50,862 nt of DNA from Candidatus Aegiribacteria sp. (GCA_013138965.1 WTBT01000015.1:1-50862); one strand, 5' to 3'. Shown: positions 8,919-18,964, counted from the first letter of the stretch. The notes: generated by a model from the letters alone, not told the origin. A program made the numbers and translations.

Positions 8919-9619
8919 TGGGTGTACTACAGGACTCATATACGACGGGGGATGACTCTCGATACCAAGGCTACGGCAATCGCTGGCCTGGACAGACCTT
9001 TACGGCCAGCAGTAGCTACACAATAGAGAGTGTAGATTTGCTATGCTACCGAAATGGCGACCCCGGTACGGTGACGGTGTCGCTGTACGCAACAAGCAGC
9101 AGCCTCCCGACAGGATCACCCCTCGCAACTATGACGATGACGGGGACAGACCTGCCGTTGGATGCTGCCGATTGGCATAGTTTCACCTTTGATGCCACAT
9201 ATGGCCTTACCAACGGTACAGAGTATGCCATTGTAGTGCATTGTACTGGTGGCGATAGCTCCAACGATTTTAACTGGCGGTATAAGATAACAGGGGCATA
9301 TGCAGATGGCCGGTTTGTTTATTCCACTGATGGGGGCTCTGGCTGGACCGGTGCAGCTTCTGACGCTCTATTTAAGACGTACAGCCCGTCAGCCAGTTAC
9401 ATAGAATTGACGGGCTCTTTTGGTGTGGCAGTCGGCCTTGATGGCATACTGGCTATCTCAACTGCACTTGAATTGACCGGGTCATTTAACGTAGCGATCG
9501 GGTTTAGTGGGGGCCTTACCATCTCTGGTTTTCCTACCAATAGCGGGGGTCTGGGGGTTGTGACAAAAACACGGGTAATCGCTATCGGCAATAATGCACT
9601 CTACTATGAGGACAAATAA
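8918..9619 (+). CDS. Tail-associated beta-sandwich protein, adhesin-like
   Basis: 233 residues from the ATG at 8918 (TAATG overlap with the previous stop, AGGTGGG upstream); a TTG at 8909 is a less likely start. Residues ~10-150 are the same domain type as in 7294-8523. Two near-identical 18-20-residue repeats follow (IELTGSFGVAVGLDGILAIS and LELTGSFNVAIGFSGGLTIS). The C-terminus VVTKTRVIAIGNNALYYED reads like the first propeller strand of the next protein. Its TAA stop and the next ATG are in the same frame, separated only by that stop. Confidence 0.6.
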   Translation: MGVLQDSYTTGDDSRYQGYGNRWPGQTFTASSSYTIESVDLLCYRNGDPGTVTVSLYATSSSLPTGSPLATMTMTGTDLPLDAADWHSFTFDATYGLTNGTEYAIVVHCTGGDSSNDFNWRYKITGAYADGRFVYSTDGGSGWTGAASDALFKTYSPSASYIELTGSFGVAVGLDGILAISTALELTGSFNVAIGFSGGLTISGFPTNSGGLGVVTKTRVIAIGNNALYYEDK

Positions 9620-11155
9620 ATGGCTGCCGGGGACATGACAAAGTTAGCGGCGTCTGATGGGGACATAGACACATCGGATCAACTACAAATGACCGAGGCT
9701 TACGGCAAGGTGTTTATTGCCAACGGCAGTAATCTCAAGGTGGCCGACTTCCAGAACACGAAGCTGACAACGGGGGCCCTTGGGGCTAACCCCCCGGACC
9801 GGGGCAACATACTGACGGGCGGTACTAGCGGGGCGGAGATACTTGTTGACTACGTGACTGCCCTGTCGAGTGCCTGTACCATCTACGGATACCGTATCAC
9901 CGCCGCTACCTTTGTTGATACTGAAACAGTAACTGGTACGGATGATGATGGCAACGCGGTGAGTTTTGTGCTCACGGCTGATGAGGTGGCTCCCCCACAC
10001 TGGTACGACTGGACAATTTACGGCAACGACGAGGGCCTATACGGGTCTATGCCTGACCAGGCGTACCTCGTTGGTGTGTCCGGTGGTAGGCTGATCCTCT
10101 CTGGGGATAGGGACCACCCGCACCAGGCTCCCACAAGTGCGTCGGGAAATCCGTGGGATTGGAACCACCTACGTACTTCTGTTGATAGGGCGGCCAAGAT
10201 TGGTACGGGTGACGCGGGGGCTATTGGTGATGTAGTCCGTGCAATTATCCCTGTACGAGATGGGCAGATTGTATTTGGATGTGCGAACTCCATACACGTG
10301 ATGGTGGGCAATCCGGCGTTTGGGGGTCAACTTGTAGCGGTCGATAAGGCCATTGGTATCTTTGACGGCACTAGCTGGTGTTTCGATGGGGAGGGCGGGC
10401 TGTACTTTTGGGGGAGTGGGGGGCTACATAAAATGGACCGCAATAGTTTAGCTGTGGACACGGTGAATAAAATATCACTCCCCAATCTTGTAAATGATAC
10501 TGCCGCCGACCCGTCCACACACCGCATAACTATGGGATATGACCCAGTGCGTATTGGGATTAAGATATGTGTGACCTTGCTTGCGGACGGCACTAGCCAG
10601 AACTATTGGTACGACGTTAAAACAGAAGGGCTCTTTCCTGAAATTTGGGGCTCGGATCTTCATGGCGTTTACAGTCTGTTCAACTACAATGCTAACGACC
10701 CTGACTATAAAGGGTTGCTGATGGGCTGTACAGATGGCTACATTCGCGTACACGACGACACTGAGGAGAATGATGATGGTACGGCCATCGACAGTTATGT
10801 AGACTACGGCCCCATCCCCCTTGCGGAAGACGGCAAGGATGGGAGCCTGGCAGCCTTTGATGTTGTGCTGGCTGGTGGCGCTTCCGGGGGGTCCGCTACG
10901 GACTCTGATGATGTGTCCGTGCAGGTGTGGGCTGAGGATGTTGCCGAAACGGTGCTTGAGAAACTATACTCTGGGGGGTCAACAAAACTGTCATTTACAT
11001 TCGGGGGGCCTGGTCGGAAGCGGGGCGGTAAACGGCGGCGAGGAGTGCGTGGTGCTTACGCGGGCATCAAGATAGGCAACAGTACCGCAGGAGAAACCTG
11101 GGGGTTTGAGAAAATACTGCTTGACGGTGGGACATCTGGTAGGAGGTTACGATAA
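9620..11155 (+). CDS. Tail tubular protein B-like body (probable propeller)
   Basis: 511 residues, beta-rich throughout, with repeated short strands such as YGKVFIANG, CFDGEGGLYFWGSGGLHKM and GVRGAYAGIKI. This size, order and composition fit the large tail tubular/nozzle protein of podoviruses, located after the adaptor. It lacks the expected N-terminal ~75 residues, which resemble the separate ORF 7061-7294. A basic Gly/Arg-rich loop (about 460-476) may contact DNA or partner proteins. Starts immediately after the previous stop, with no strong ribosome site of its own, suggesting coupling. Confidence 0.6.
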   Translation: MAAGDMTKLAASDGDIDTSDQLQMTEAYGKVFIANGSNLKVADFQNTKLTTGALGANPPDRGNILTGGTSGAEILVDYVTALSSACTIYGYRITAATFVDTETVTGTDDDGNAVSFVLTADEVAPPHWYDWTIYGNDEGLYGSMPDQAYLVGVSGGRLILSGDRDHPHQAPTSASGNPWDWNHLRTSVDRAAKIGTGDAGAIGDVVRAIIPVRDGQIVFGCANSIHVMVGNPAFGGQLVAVDKAIGIFDGTSWCFDGEGGLYFWGSGGLHKMDRNSLAVDTVNKISLPNLVNDTAADPSTHRITMGYDPVRIGIKICVTLLADGTSQNYWYDVKTEGLFPEIWGSDLHGVYSLFNYNANDPDYKGLLMGCTDGYIRVHDDTEENDDGTAIDSYVDYGPIPLAEDGKDGSLAAFDVVLAGGASGGSATDSDDVSVQVWAEDVAETVLEKLYSGGSTKLSFTFGGPGRKRGGKRRRGVRGAYAGIKIGNSTAGETWGFEKILLDGGTSGRRLR

Positions 11156-11835
11156 TGGCACGAGATTTTTCGGGGTATTTTGCTGGGGTGACATCAACTA
11201 GTGAAGCACTACAGCGGTTGAATACAATGTCGGGTAGTTCTAATCGTAGGGCAGCAAAAGACTGGATACGGCACGGCACTGGTCTCACTTCTGTTATTGC
11301 AAAGGCAAAGGAAAAGGCTGCAATAACACAGCCTTTTCAGCAGGCTATTGATACTCTGTCCGGGGCCACTGGTGATGTAGAGAAGATGTACCAGGCGGGC
11401 AAGCGACGCACAATGGGCAACGTTGCCATGCAGTCAATACAATCTGGCATGGCCAACACCCTAAACATGCCTGCTGCGGGTATCGCTTACGACGAGGCTA
11501 ACCGTCCGGCCACCAACTTAGGTATTGCCTCCACTAAGGCAGGCGTGTATCAGAATCTAGGACAAGCGGCAGCGGGCATGTATAGTACAGACGTAGGCGC
11601 TGCTACGTCTAGGTATGCAACAGACGTGGGATCGAGCACGGCACTAGGCACGGCTGGTATTGGCGCTGCAGCGTCCCAGGCAAATTCCCTTCGAGCCGCT
11701 CAGACTGCTAGAACGACTGCAAACCTACAATTCCAATCGAATCAAGCGAATCAAGCACTCAAGAAATACATCGCCGACCTCCAGCATGGTGGTTCTAGCG
11801 GGAGCGGTGCGCTTGCCGGGGCCCCCACGGTATGA
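11155..11835 (+). CDS. Alanine-rich internal virion or tail-needle-like protein
   Basis: 226 residues, Ala/Gln/Ser-rich and mostly helical, with heptad-like segments in about 80-210 (repeats such as YSTDVGAATSRYATDVG). Such proteins sit between the nozzle and ejection proteins in podoviruses and often form internal cores. The start overlaps the previous stop (GATAATGG). Family not recognised; virion role inferred from the neighbourhood. Confidence 0.6.
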   Translation: MARDFSGYFAGVTSTSEALQRLNTMSGSSNRRAAKDWIRHGTGLTSVIAKAKEKAAITQPFQQAIDTLSGATGDVEKMYQAGKRRTMGNVAMQSIQSGMANTLNMPAAGIAYDEANRPATNLGIASTKAGVYQNLGQAAAGMYSTDVGAATSRYATDVGSSTALGTAGIGAAASQANSLRAAQTARTTANLQFQSNQANQALKKYIADLQHGGSSGSGALAGAPTV

Positions 11836-13106
11836 CGCTGAACAACACAGTAAACATACCTATGCCAGGCTCGCCTCGGTTTGAGAGCGATACGGCGAAG
11901 GCCATCGGGCGTATTCGGGACTCACTAGGGCCCCACGGCCTGCCCTCCTTTGGGGCGATCACACTACAGAACCTTACAGCATCTCGGTTGATCGCTACCG
12001 ATGCGGACAAAACTACAGAGTCTATTGACCTGGTGAATTGGGTAGCCGGAACAACTAACCGTGTGACAGTGGCTGACGATGGGGACGGGTCTATTACCCT
12101 ATCCGGCCCGCAGGATATTCACACTGGGGCGTCGCCAACATTTACGCAATTGGGCATTGGAACAACCCCCGGCTACCCTTTGGAAGTAGTCGGAGTTGGG
12201 TTATTCACAGACCCCGGTGGTTATATGTGGATTTACCCGTCGGCTGGGTTGTGGATAGCCCAGCGTGCCCATTCTGACTCCCAGGGCTGTACAGCAACGC
12301 GGTTCCAGCGAAGTCGCGGGACAATGGCATCCCCAACCACAGTATTAGACGATGATTGGATTACCAAGTGGCAGTTTCACCAACACAACGGCAGTGCCTG
12401 GGAAGAACTTGGTGGAATGTTATACGACGTACCAGACGTATCGGGGGACAGGGGCAGGTTCAACTTTTATTCCGGGGCTATCGGGTCCGGCGTTATTTTG
12501 TCCATCGATAAGCTCACCACTAAAATTGGTGATGCTGATGGGACCGCCTTTGTAGAGATTGACAGCGTCACTGGACAATTTGATCTACACGGTACAGCCA
12601 GAGTGACGAAAAGCATCTGGCTTAATCCTGGTGGAATTAGGGCCCCTGGGGCTAAACCAGCGACATTCATAGAGTACGGATTAACAGGTGCGTGGCAGTT
12701 TGCTGATGCAATCGAGGCCAATCAAGAAAGTGTCTCTGGTACCTTGAAGATTTCAGCAGACATGGACATAACTGTTGCACCAACCTTTCATATTGGCTGG
12801 AGTGCCAATGGGGTCTCCCCCGGAAACTGTGAGTGGCAGTTAGAATATCTGTGGATTTCACCCAACGAGGCCACGAATGCCGCTGCTCAAGAGACACTAA
12901 TAGTAACGGCGGCAGCAAGCTCCACAAGTGAGGGTTTCACTTTTTCAACCATAACGGGGGTAGATGTCCCAACAGCCACGGACAAAGCGATGTTGTGGCG
13001 AATTACTCGTAAAAGTGGCCACGCTAATGATACTATAGCAGATACAGTGGAATTGCGGGGGTGCGCTCTCACCTATACATCGAATAAACTAGGCACTGCA
13101 ACATAG
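11832..13106 (+). CDS. Tail fibre / receptor-binding protein
   Basis: 424 residues. The first ~130 residues have the phage fibre plan (LTASRLIATDADKTTESI, then HTGASPTFTQLGIGTTP), a repeat-rich shaft that starts after a short N-terminal anchor. The middle is beta-rich and the C-terminal ~170 residues form a separate beta domain that may be the tip. It has no visible lyase or esterase motif, so adhesion rather than depolymerase activity is the safer call. Overlaps the previous gene by 4 bases. Confidence 0.65.
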   Translation: MTLNNTVNIPMPGSPRFESDTAKAIGRIRDSLGPHGLPSFGAITLQNLTASRLIATDADKTTESIDLVNWVAGTTNRVTVADDGDGSITLSGPQDIHTGASPTFTQLGIGTTPGYPLEVVGVGLFTDPGGYMWIYPSAGLWIAQRAHSDSQGCTATRFQRSRGTMASPTTVLDDDWITKWQFHQHNGSAWEELGGMLYDVPDVSGDRGRFNFYSGAIGSGVILSIDKLTTKIGDADGTAFVEIDSVTGQFDLHGTARVTKSIWLNPGGIRAPGAKPATFIEYGLTGAWQFADAIEANQESVSGTLKISADMDITVAPTFHIGWSANGVSPGNCEWQLEYLWISPNEATNAAAQETLIVTAAASSTSEGFTFSTITGVDVPTATDKAMLWRITRKSGHANDTIADTVELRGCALTYTSNKLGTAT

Positions 13107-13117
13107 GAGATGATACA

Positions 13118-14227
13118 ATGACGACAATGTCGCGGGGACTACCTTTCCAGTCACTACCAGCGGCGGGCGAGCTTGGCGGTCCGGCCTTCGAGATGGTAGA
13201 TGCCCGGGGTAATATCACTCGTGCGGGTACGATGGTACGCGACCCGCAGTCTGGGGTGTTAGGGCCGGACTATAGTGATATTGGTTACGATATTCAGGAC
13301 ACCCCTAGCCCACCGGCGGGTACTGCGCCCGAAGGGCAACCGAGTGCCGATCCCCTTACCCTCATCATAGACCGGGGTGAGCAGGATATGGGTCAGTCAA
13401 TGGCCGCACATGATGCAACCATCGCCAGCATCGAGGCCCCGACACAGCAACTACTGGATGTTTCCTACAAACAGTATCAGATAACTACGGATGCGGCTCG
13501 CCGCACTGGTGCTAGTAACCAGGATATTGATCGCATAACTGCGGATTACCAAAAGAAGTGGGTAGCAATCAAGGGTAAGACGGAGCTACAGGTGGCCACA
13601 GCTACTCAGGCAAAAGCCGCAGCACGCCAGGAGCTGCGCTTGACCCAGGCACTCCAAATGGGGAAAGCACAGAACTATCTGGAGATGGCCCAGGAGGGGC
13701 TGATTGATGATGCCACTGCTAGGTCCCGACTATTTCGGCTTGCCGGGTATGATGTGCCAGCTACGTCCCTCAGGCCCCAACAGGGCCGGCAGCAGGACCC
13801 GTTTAAGACGCTGCAGGACAACATCAAACTGATAGGGCAGTATGATATGCAGCTAAAGAACAAGTATAGGTACGACCAGAAAACAGGTAGGCTGCGGGTG
13901 GTAAAGCCCCAATACCTGTGGCAAAACCCTGATGCGAATAAGCCCAACGAAAAACATGATACTGTCCCCGCAACATGGCGGGATCGCGGAGAGTTTACGC
14001 GGGTACAAATATTCCGGGAGCGTCTAGCTGCTGATAACCACCAAATATCCGCTCAGCGTGTTGGGGGCCGGGTGGTTGACATTGCCAGTGCTGCTGGCCC
14101 TCTGGCCCACGGTATTACGAGGGAGAAGCCCCGCACACAGCGACAACAGCCTGCACCTGCTGAACTACAGCGGCGCGGAACCCGTGAAGCATATGATCTA
14201 GGCATACAACTGGGGTACTGGCAATGA
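13118..14227 (+). CDS. Internal virion protein, coiled-coil rich
   Basis: 369 residues, ribosome site AGGAGATGATACA before the ATG. The middle (about 100-200) is Gln/Ala/Lys-rich and strongly helical; the N-terminus and C-terminus are Pro/Arg-rich and probably flexible. It overlaps the 1230-residue gene that follows. This pair resembles the internal/ejected protein pair of podoviruses. No enzymatic motif is visible. Confidence 0.6.
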   Translation: MTTMSRGLPFQSLPAAGELGGPAFEMVDARGNITRAGTMVRDPQSGVLGPDYSDIGYDIQDTPSPPAGTAPEGQPSADPLTLIIDRGEQDMGQSMAAHDATIASIEAPTQQLLDVSYKQYQITTDAARRTGASNQDIDRITADYQKKWVAIKGKTELQVATATQAKAAARQELRLTQALQMGKAQNYLEMAQEGLIDDATARSRLFRLAGYDVPATSLRPQQGRQQDPFKTLQDNIKLIGQYDMQLKNKYRYDQKTGRLRVVKPQYLWQNPDANKPNEKHDTVPATWRDRGEFTRVQIFRERLAADNHQISAQRVGGRVVDIASAAGPLAHGITREKPRTQRQQPAPAELQRRGTREAYDLGIQLGYWQ

Positions 14228-17200
14228 GTTTTGAAGCCTGGAAACAGCAAATAGATAGGGGCACCACTGGCGGCTTTACGGCGTGGAAGGCTGGGCTGCC
14301 ACAAACACCCGTTCCAACACTCCCAGCCCCCGCAGCGCCAGCGGTAGACCGCACACAGGTGTTTCAGCAGGCCCTTGCTGAACAGGCTGCTGGTGTTCCA
14401 ACTCCGGTAGGCCCCACGCAAGACTTTGTATCACCCGACACTACAGTTCCTGGTTCTGCCCGTATAGACCTGGCAATACAGCGGGCCCTGGCACCCCCAC
14501 AGCCAGTCAAGCCCCCCGGCACATATCGGGGTGACTTGTATCGCGCTATTGGGCGAGGTGGTATCAAAGCAATAGCCTCTGTACCCGGAACCCTGGCCTC
14601 ACTGATGGAAGCCGGGGAGAAAGCGCCGTATGACTGGGCGCCGTCTATACCTGGTTCATCTGGGGAGCGGGCAAAAACCATCATGGGTCTGCGCAGGAAA
14701 GCACGGGGTATCTACAAGCTGTCTGATGCTGAATCACTAGAAGCTCGTAAGGGCGGGGCCCTCGGTATGCTGACAAATATTGTGGGTGAAACGATCCCGC
14801 AGTTTGGGCTATCAGTGGTGGCATCTATACTCGGTGGTCCAGCGGGTGTTGTATCTGTTAGTGCTATGGCGGGTGGCGAGGAAGTTTATCAAAACCTAAT
14901 TGATTTGGGGGTAGATCCCGGTAAGGCAAACACTGCCCGATGGGTCACAGCCCCCATCATCGGTTTAGTTGAAAAATGGCAGATTGACGGCATTCTAAAG
15001 ATAAGCAATAAGGCGGCTGTTAAAAAGTTAGTGCAAGCTGCTAGGGAGCGTGCATTTAAGAAGATGGCCCTTATTGGAGCAGACATCTCCTTTGAGGCTG
15101 CCATAAAAGCTACTGGAGATGGCTTACAGGAGGTTTTACAGGAGGGTACCGTGATCGGGGCCGAAGTAGCCCTGGGCCGTGAGCTTGATCTCCGTGCTGA
15201 TGCTACTCGTTTAGGCGCCTCGTTTATGGGTGGTGTTGTTGTGGGCGAAACACTTAGAGGGGCTGGTAGTGCTGGTAAGATTCGGGGGGTTGTCAAAGAG
15301 GCCCACCGGCAAGATGCTGTAGATCACCTCCGACGAGATGCTGTGCCCGGAGTCCCGCCTGCTGGTCCTGTAGAGTCTGAAACCCCGGTAGAAACTGTCG
15401 GTATTTCTGAGCAAGTACCTACGGAACCGCCCCAACTCTCTGAGCAAAGCCAGGAAGCAATGGTGGGGGCCCCTGGCACGGCCTTCCGCAATGCTGACCT
15501 TCGGGCACAGCGGGAGGCTATGGGTATGCCCCCTGCTCCAGAGATGGCCCCCCGGGGCACGACAGAGGAGCGGAGACAGCAGGCAATACAGGAGGGGTGG
15601 GGTGAAGTAGAAAAGGCTAGGGCCGTGGCAGCTACGATATTGGAGAACCCCCGGCCAGCTTCGGATCTGGAATCACACGGTATGCACGCGGCACTAGACA
15701 CCCTGGGGGACACAGCAAATAGCCTGGAAGAACAGATGGCCGCACATCCAGCCAACTCAGTGGAATTTCGCGAAGTTGAACAACAGTGGAAAGATGCGCG
15801 TAGGGACTATCAACTAATTAACCAGATTGGTCAGTGGAGCGGTACGGAGTGGGGCCACGCTGGGCACTCTCGTAAGAAGGTCTTAAATGATAATGGCAAT
15901 GTGTTCAGTGTGCTGGCCAGAGTGAAGGCATCGACGGGGAAGGATGTAGACCCACATATTGAGCGGGGCCTTAGACGATCAGTACGAAAATTGCGTAAAG
16001 ACCGGCAAACTTCGGTGCAGGCTGTGCAGCGGGACACTAAAAACCACATGCGGCACACAGCCAAGAAGATAACCAAGCTGGGCCGCTTGGCAAAGATGAC
16101 AACCGCAGAGAAAGATGCCGAGCTACAAGGTCTGTTGGGCAGAGAGCAGACTGAACTGGTCCTTACTGACATATTTATGAACCTAGCGTCAAGGGACAGC
16201 ACTGCATCTATTGATTCAGTTATTGCCCAAATGCGAAAGTACTTGCCGAATATATCACACACTGATGTGGTTGATGCCTTTGACCGAGCCCGGCGGCGCA
16301 AAGCAAAGAACGCCTTCGGCCTTGAGTCCATGCTGCGTCGGCTTCGTGGGCAACTAAAAAAGGAAAAAAATAAGCTAACATCTATTGATGATGTGCTGTA
16401 CTGGCTTAAGCAGGGTAGGCTCCCCGATGCCACAGAGGTAACACCCGATATAGATGATAGGGTGGTGCGGGATCTACAGGTGGTCCTTAACCAGGTGACT
16501 AAGCTGCGCAAAGATAGCGAGCCTCAACTACAACGCAACCTGGAAAAGAAAATAGCCTACCTATCGGACCGTCTCGCCTTTGGGGATTTTACCAATAAGC
16601 CGCAGGCCCTGGCGTTCAAGCCTAGTAACCGCACCCTGGACCTACAGTATCAGGCAGCCAAGCTAGACTCTGAAATAGGTAGGCGCATATCACGGGCGAA
16701 GGCGAAAACACAGACTGGCCCGCTGCGTCGGTTTGCTGCCAACGTAGCCAGATCAAGTATGTCAATGAAGTCATCTTTTGACAACAGTGGGCTCTTAAAC
16801 CAGGGCGGGTTCGTGGCTCTCGGCCACCCGATTATGGCTATTAAGACCATACCCAAGGCCATCTCTGCGGCCCTATCTGACAAGCGGGCTTTTCGCATCA
16901 ACCAGGAAATACTCAACAGGCCAAACGCACCCCTGTATCAAAAGTATGGGCTGGGGCTTACCCGTGCATCGGAAGCAAACCAGTTCACCGAGCGGGAGGA
17001 AGAACACAGGGAGTCCCTTGCTGATTTTGTTCCCGGCATTATGGCCTCAAATAGGGCCTTTGCGACGACCCTCAACATCCTGCGGGCCGATAGCTTTGAT
17101 GCTATGGCGGGTGCGTTCGCACGTAACTCGGGCTTGACCGATGTTGATGGGCAAGCCATCACCGATTTTATTAACATAGCCACCGGACGGGGCAACATTC

Positions 17201-17916
17201 GTGGCCTGGAGGGGACGATGCGCACACTAAATGGTGTGCTGTGGGCCCCACGGCGCACCCTTAGCCGCTTCCAAATGATAGCTACTCTGGGTGGGCAGCT
17301 TGAGTGGAGCCATCGCAAGGGTGAGTCCCGGTGGAAGCCGGAGGTACATCTCCGTGGGAGCCGTCACGTCCGCCGACTTATGGCACAGGAAGTAGCCCGG
17401 TATATTATGGGGGTTACTGCGGTTCAGGCGCTGGGGTGGCTGATGGGCGCTGAGTTTGAGTGGGACCCACTGTCTTCTGACTTTATGAAGCAGAAGTACG
17501 GGAACCTGCGTATTGATCCTATGTCCGGTTTTGCCCAGATGATGACCATAGGCAAGCGATTTGCCTACCAACAGCGCAAGGATGCTCAAGGGAATATTCA
17601 AGATCTTAGTGGATACGATATGGACCGGCTTGTCCAGCGATTTGTGCGGTATAAGCTATCACCTGCTCTTGGCATTGCCTGGTCTGGTATCTCGGGGCAG
17701 ACACCATTCGACGGCCCGTTTACGTGGGGGTGGGCAGCAAGAGAAACAGTCACACCCATCTCGCTTGATGATGTGTTGAAGGCTGCGGACGACCAGGGCA
17801 TACCACGTGGTATAATTTTCTCGGGGATCGGGTTCTTTGGGGCCGCTGTTCAAGTATATGGGGACAACACCTCGTCGGGTGGGTCGTCCAAAGTATATGA
17901 TATGGGGGGTTTCTAA
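14224..17916 (+). CDS. Large internal (ejected) virion protein, polyvalent-type
   Basis: 1230 residues, the longest gene here. Segments: a Pro/Ala-rich start; a hydrophobic, Gly/Ala-rich region (about 180-345, GETIPQFGLSVVASILGGP onward) that could insert in membranes; a long charged helical middle (about 400-830); and a C-terminal ~380 residues resembling the LPD38-type domain of large polyvalent phage proteins. Such proteins are ejected with DNA and help it cross the envelope. I see no lysozyme or transglycosylase catalytic motif, so the call rests on length, composition and place at the end of the tail operon. Confidence 0.65.
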   Translation: MSFEAWKQQIDRGTTGGFTAWKAGLPQTPVPTLPAPAAPAVDRTQVFQQALAEQAAGVPTPVGPTQDFVSPDTTVPGSARIDLAIQRALAPPQPVKPPGTYRGDLYRAIGRGGIKAIASVPGTLASLMEAGEKAPYDWAPSIPGSSGERAKTIMGLRRKARGIYKLSDAESLEARKGGALGMLTNIVGETIPQFGLSVVASILGGPAGVVSVSAMAGGEEVYQNLIDLGVDPGKANTARWVTAPIIGLVEKWQIDGILKISNKAAVKKLVQAARERAFKKMALIGADISFEAAIKATGDGLQEVLQEGTVIGAEVALGRELDLRADATRLGASFMGGVVVGETLRGAGSAGKIRGVVKEAHRQDAVDHLRRDAVPGVPPAGPVESETPVETVGISEQVPTEPPQLSEQSQEAMVGAPGTAFRNADLRAQREAMGMPPAPEMAPRGTTEERRQQAIQEGWGEVEKARAVAATILENPRPASDLESHGMHAALDTLGDTANSLEEQMAAHPANSVEFREVEQQWKDARRDYQLINQIGQWSGTEWGHAGHSRKKVLNDNGNVFSVLARVKASTGKDVDPHIERGLRRSVRKLRKDRQTSVQAVQRDTKNHMRHTAKKITKLGRLAKMTTAEKDAELQGLLGREQTELVLTDIFMNLASRDSTASIDSVIAQMRKYLPNISHTDVVDAFDRARRRKAKNAFGLESMLRRLRGQLKKEKNKLTSIDDVLYWLKQGRLPDATEVTPDIDDRVVRDLQVVLNQVTKLRKDSEPQLQRNLEKKIAYLSDRLAFGDFTNKPQALAFKPSNRTLDLQYQAAKLDSEIGRRISRAKAKTQTGPLRRFAANVARSSMSMKSSFDNSGLLNQGGFVALGHPIMAIKTIPKAISAALSDKRAFRINQEILNRPNAPLYQKYGLGLTRASEANQFTEREEEHRESLADFVPGIMASNRAFATTLNILRADSFDAMAGAFARNSGLTDVDGQAITDFINIATGRGNIRGLEGTMRTLNGVLWAPRRTLSRFQMIATLGGQLEWSHRKGESRWKPEVHLRGSRHVRRLMAQEVARYIMGVTAVQALGWLMGAEFEWDPLSSDFMKQKYGNLRIDPMSGFAQMMTIGKRFAYQQRKDAQGNIQDLSGYDMDRLVQRFVRYKLSPALGIAWSGISGQTPFDGPFTWGWAARETVTPISLDDVLKAADDQGIPRGIIFSGIGFFGAAVQVYGDNTSSGGSSKVYDMGGF

Positions 17917-18098
17917 TGGAAACACCGGAGTTGCTAATCCGAGTTGATGAGCGTGTGGAACAACATGATAAGTGGATGGACGCCCATATGGCCCACCATA
18001 GTAAGCTATCGTGGGCCTTTGTGTCCACTGCTGTGTCTGTTATCCTCACTCAGGGCGGGATGATTTTTGCCCTGTTGCGGTATATGAGCAGTAGTTGA
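17916..18098 (+). CDS. Holin-like membrane peptide (XhlA-type layout)
   Basis: 60 residues: a charged N-terminal helix (about 1-30, rich in Asp, His, Glu) followed by one hydrophobic span (about 33-55, ending LLRYMSSS). This N-soluble, C-membrane plan resembles XhlA/hemolysin-type phage peptides and some holins. It ends the late operon and its 3' end overlaps a minus-strand gene. A lysis role is plausible but not proved; no endolysin gene sits beside it. Confidence 0.55.
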   Translation: METPELLIRVDERVEQHDKWMDAHMAHHSKLSWAFVSTAVSVILTQGGMIFALLRYMSSS

Positions 18099-18293
18099 GT
18101 CTGTGCCACTGGGCAATTTGGGGCCCCCATCACGACCACTGATAAAGACACAATCCCTCTTGGGGTCCGGGGGCTCCGTGGTGCCTGCATCCAGTTTACG
18201 TAGCGTGTCTTTTAGTAGCCTAACCAAAGTATCCACAGAAGCCCTAGCTAACCAACGACGGACTTGTTCCTGGCCATCTGTGTCTGTACTCAT
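18006..18293 (-). CDS. Small early protein of unknown function, overlapping the holin-like gene tail-to-tail
   Basis: 95 residues with AAGGGGAA upstream of the ATG at 18293. The first ~55 residues form a plausible helix-rich, Arg/Leu/Asp domain; the last ~30 lie antisense to the plus-strand gene 17916-18098 and look like incidental coding. It is the last gene of the leftward block. No family recognised. Confidence 0.55.
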   Translation of the reverse strand: MSTDTDGQEQVRRWLARASVDTLVRLLKDTLRKLDAGTTEPPDPKRDCVFISGRDGGPKLPSGTDSTTAHIPQQGKNHPALSEDNRHSSGHKGPR

Positions 18294-18340
18294 TACGAGT
18301 TCCCCTTAATAAAATCATTCGGCTAGACTTTGCAGGTGGG

Positions 18341-18964
18341 TTAAGATTTTGTACGTAAATAGTCTACCCACTGAGTAACCATAGCCTTAGCAATACCGGG
18401 GAATGTTTTACTACGGACCACTGCACGTTCCTTTGCCGGTAGGTTATACGTATCAGCGCACCATTTAGGCATGGATTTTCCACTAGTAAAAACTATTCTA
18501 GCTGGCGGCTGTACAACTATTGTTGGCAGCAACTTTGGTAGCCCACGTAACCATAAACAGGTTCGTTTTTCATATGGATCACCATATTCGTATGGCTGTA
18601 TTATCTGGTCAGGCTTCCGGTACATGGTAGACATTATACCTACTGGGTTCTCGATAGCGACCCGCTTATAATTGCTATTGACAAACTGCATGAAAAAGTC
18701 AATACCTTGTTGTTGTCTGCCATCCGTTTGTTTCTTTGCGAACCATCTTGCACCGCTACACGCTAGATGTGTGCATGGCGGGAAGGCAATAATAATGTCC
18801 CAGTGTTTAATCCTAAGTAGGGGCGATACGTCGCCCTGTATATGCCATTCTGGGTGGCCCCCGGAACATGGCAATATATCACAGGAGTATGCTTCCACCC
18901 CAATAGCCCTAAACTGAGTTGTGACCGCTTGTGATTCCTCGCAGGCTACTAGCACTCTCATCAT
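18341..18964 (-). CDS. Cytosine-C5 DNA methyltransferase-like protein
   Basis: 207 residues. It starts with a Rossmann-type strand (MRVLVACEES), has the catalytic-loop signature FPPCTHLACSG (PPC at 62-64, motif IV cysteine) and ENPVG at 105-109 (motif VI). These are the order and spacing of C5-methyltransferases. It is much shorter than a complete enzyme and lacks an obvious target-recognition domain, like a compact family common in phages. Probable role: modification of phage or host DNA against restriction. ATGATG start overlaps the previous stop. Confidence 0.75.
   Translation of the reverse strand: MMRVLVACEESQAVTTQFRAIGVEAYSCDILPCSGGHPEWHIQGDVSPLLRIKHWDIIIAFPPCTHLACSGARWFAKKQTDGRQQQGIDFFMQFVNSNYKRVAIENPVGIMSTMYRKPDQIIQPYEYGDPYEKRTCLWLRGLPKLLPTIVVQPPARIVFTSGKSMPKWCADTYNLPAKERAVVRSKTFPGIAKAMVTQWVDYLRTKS

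Noticed and set aside
13118..17916. Lysozyme domain in internal virion proteins
   Set aside because: No catalytic motif of lysozyme or transglycosylase could be seen in either protein.
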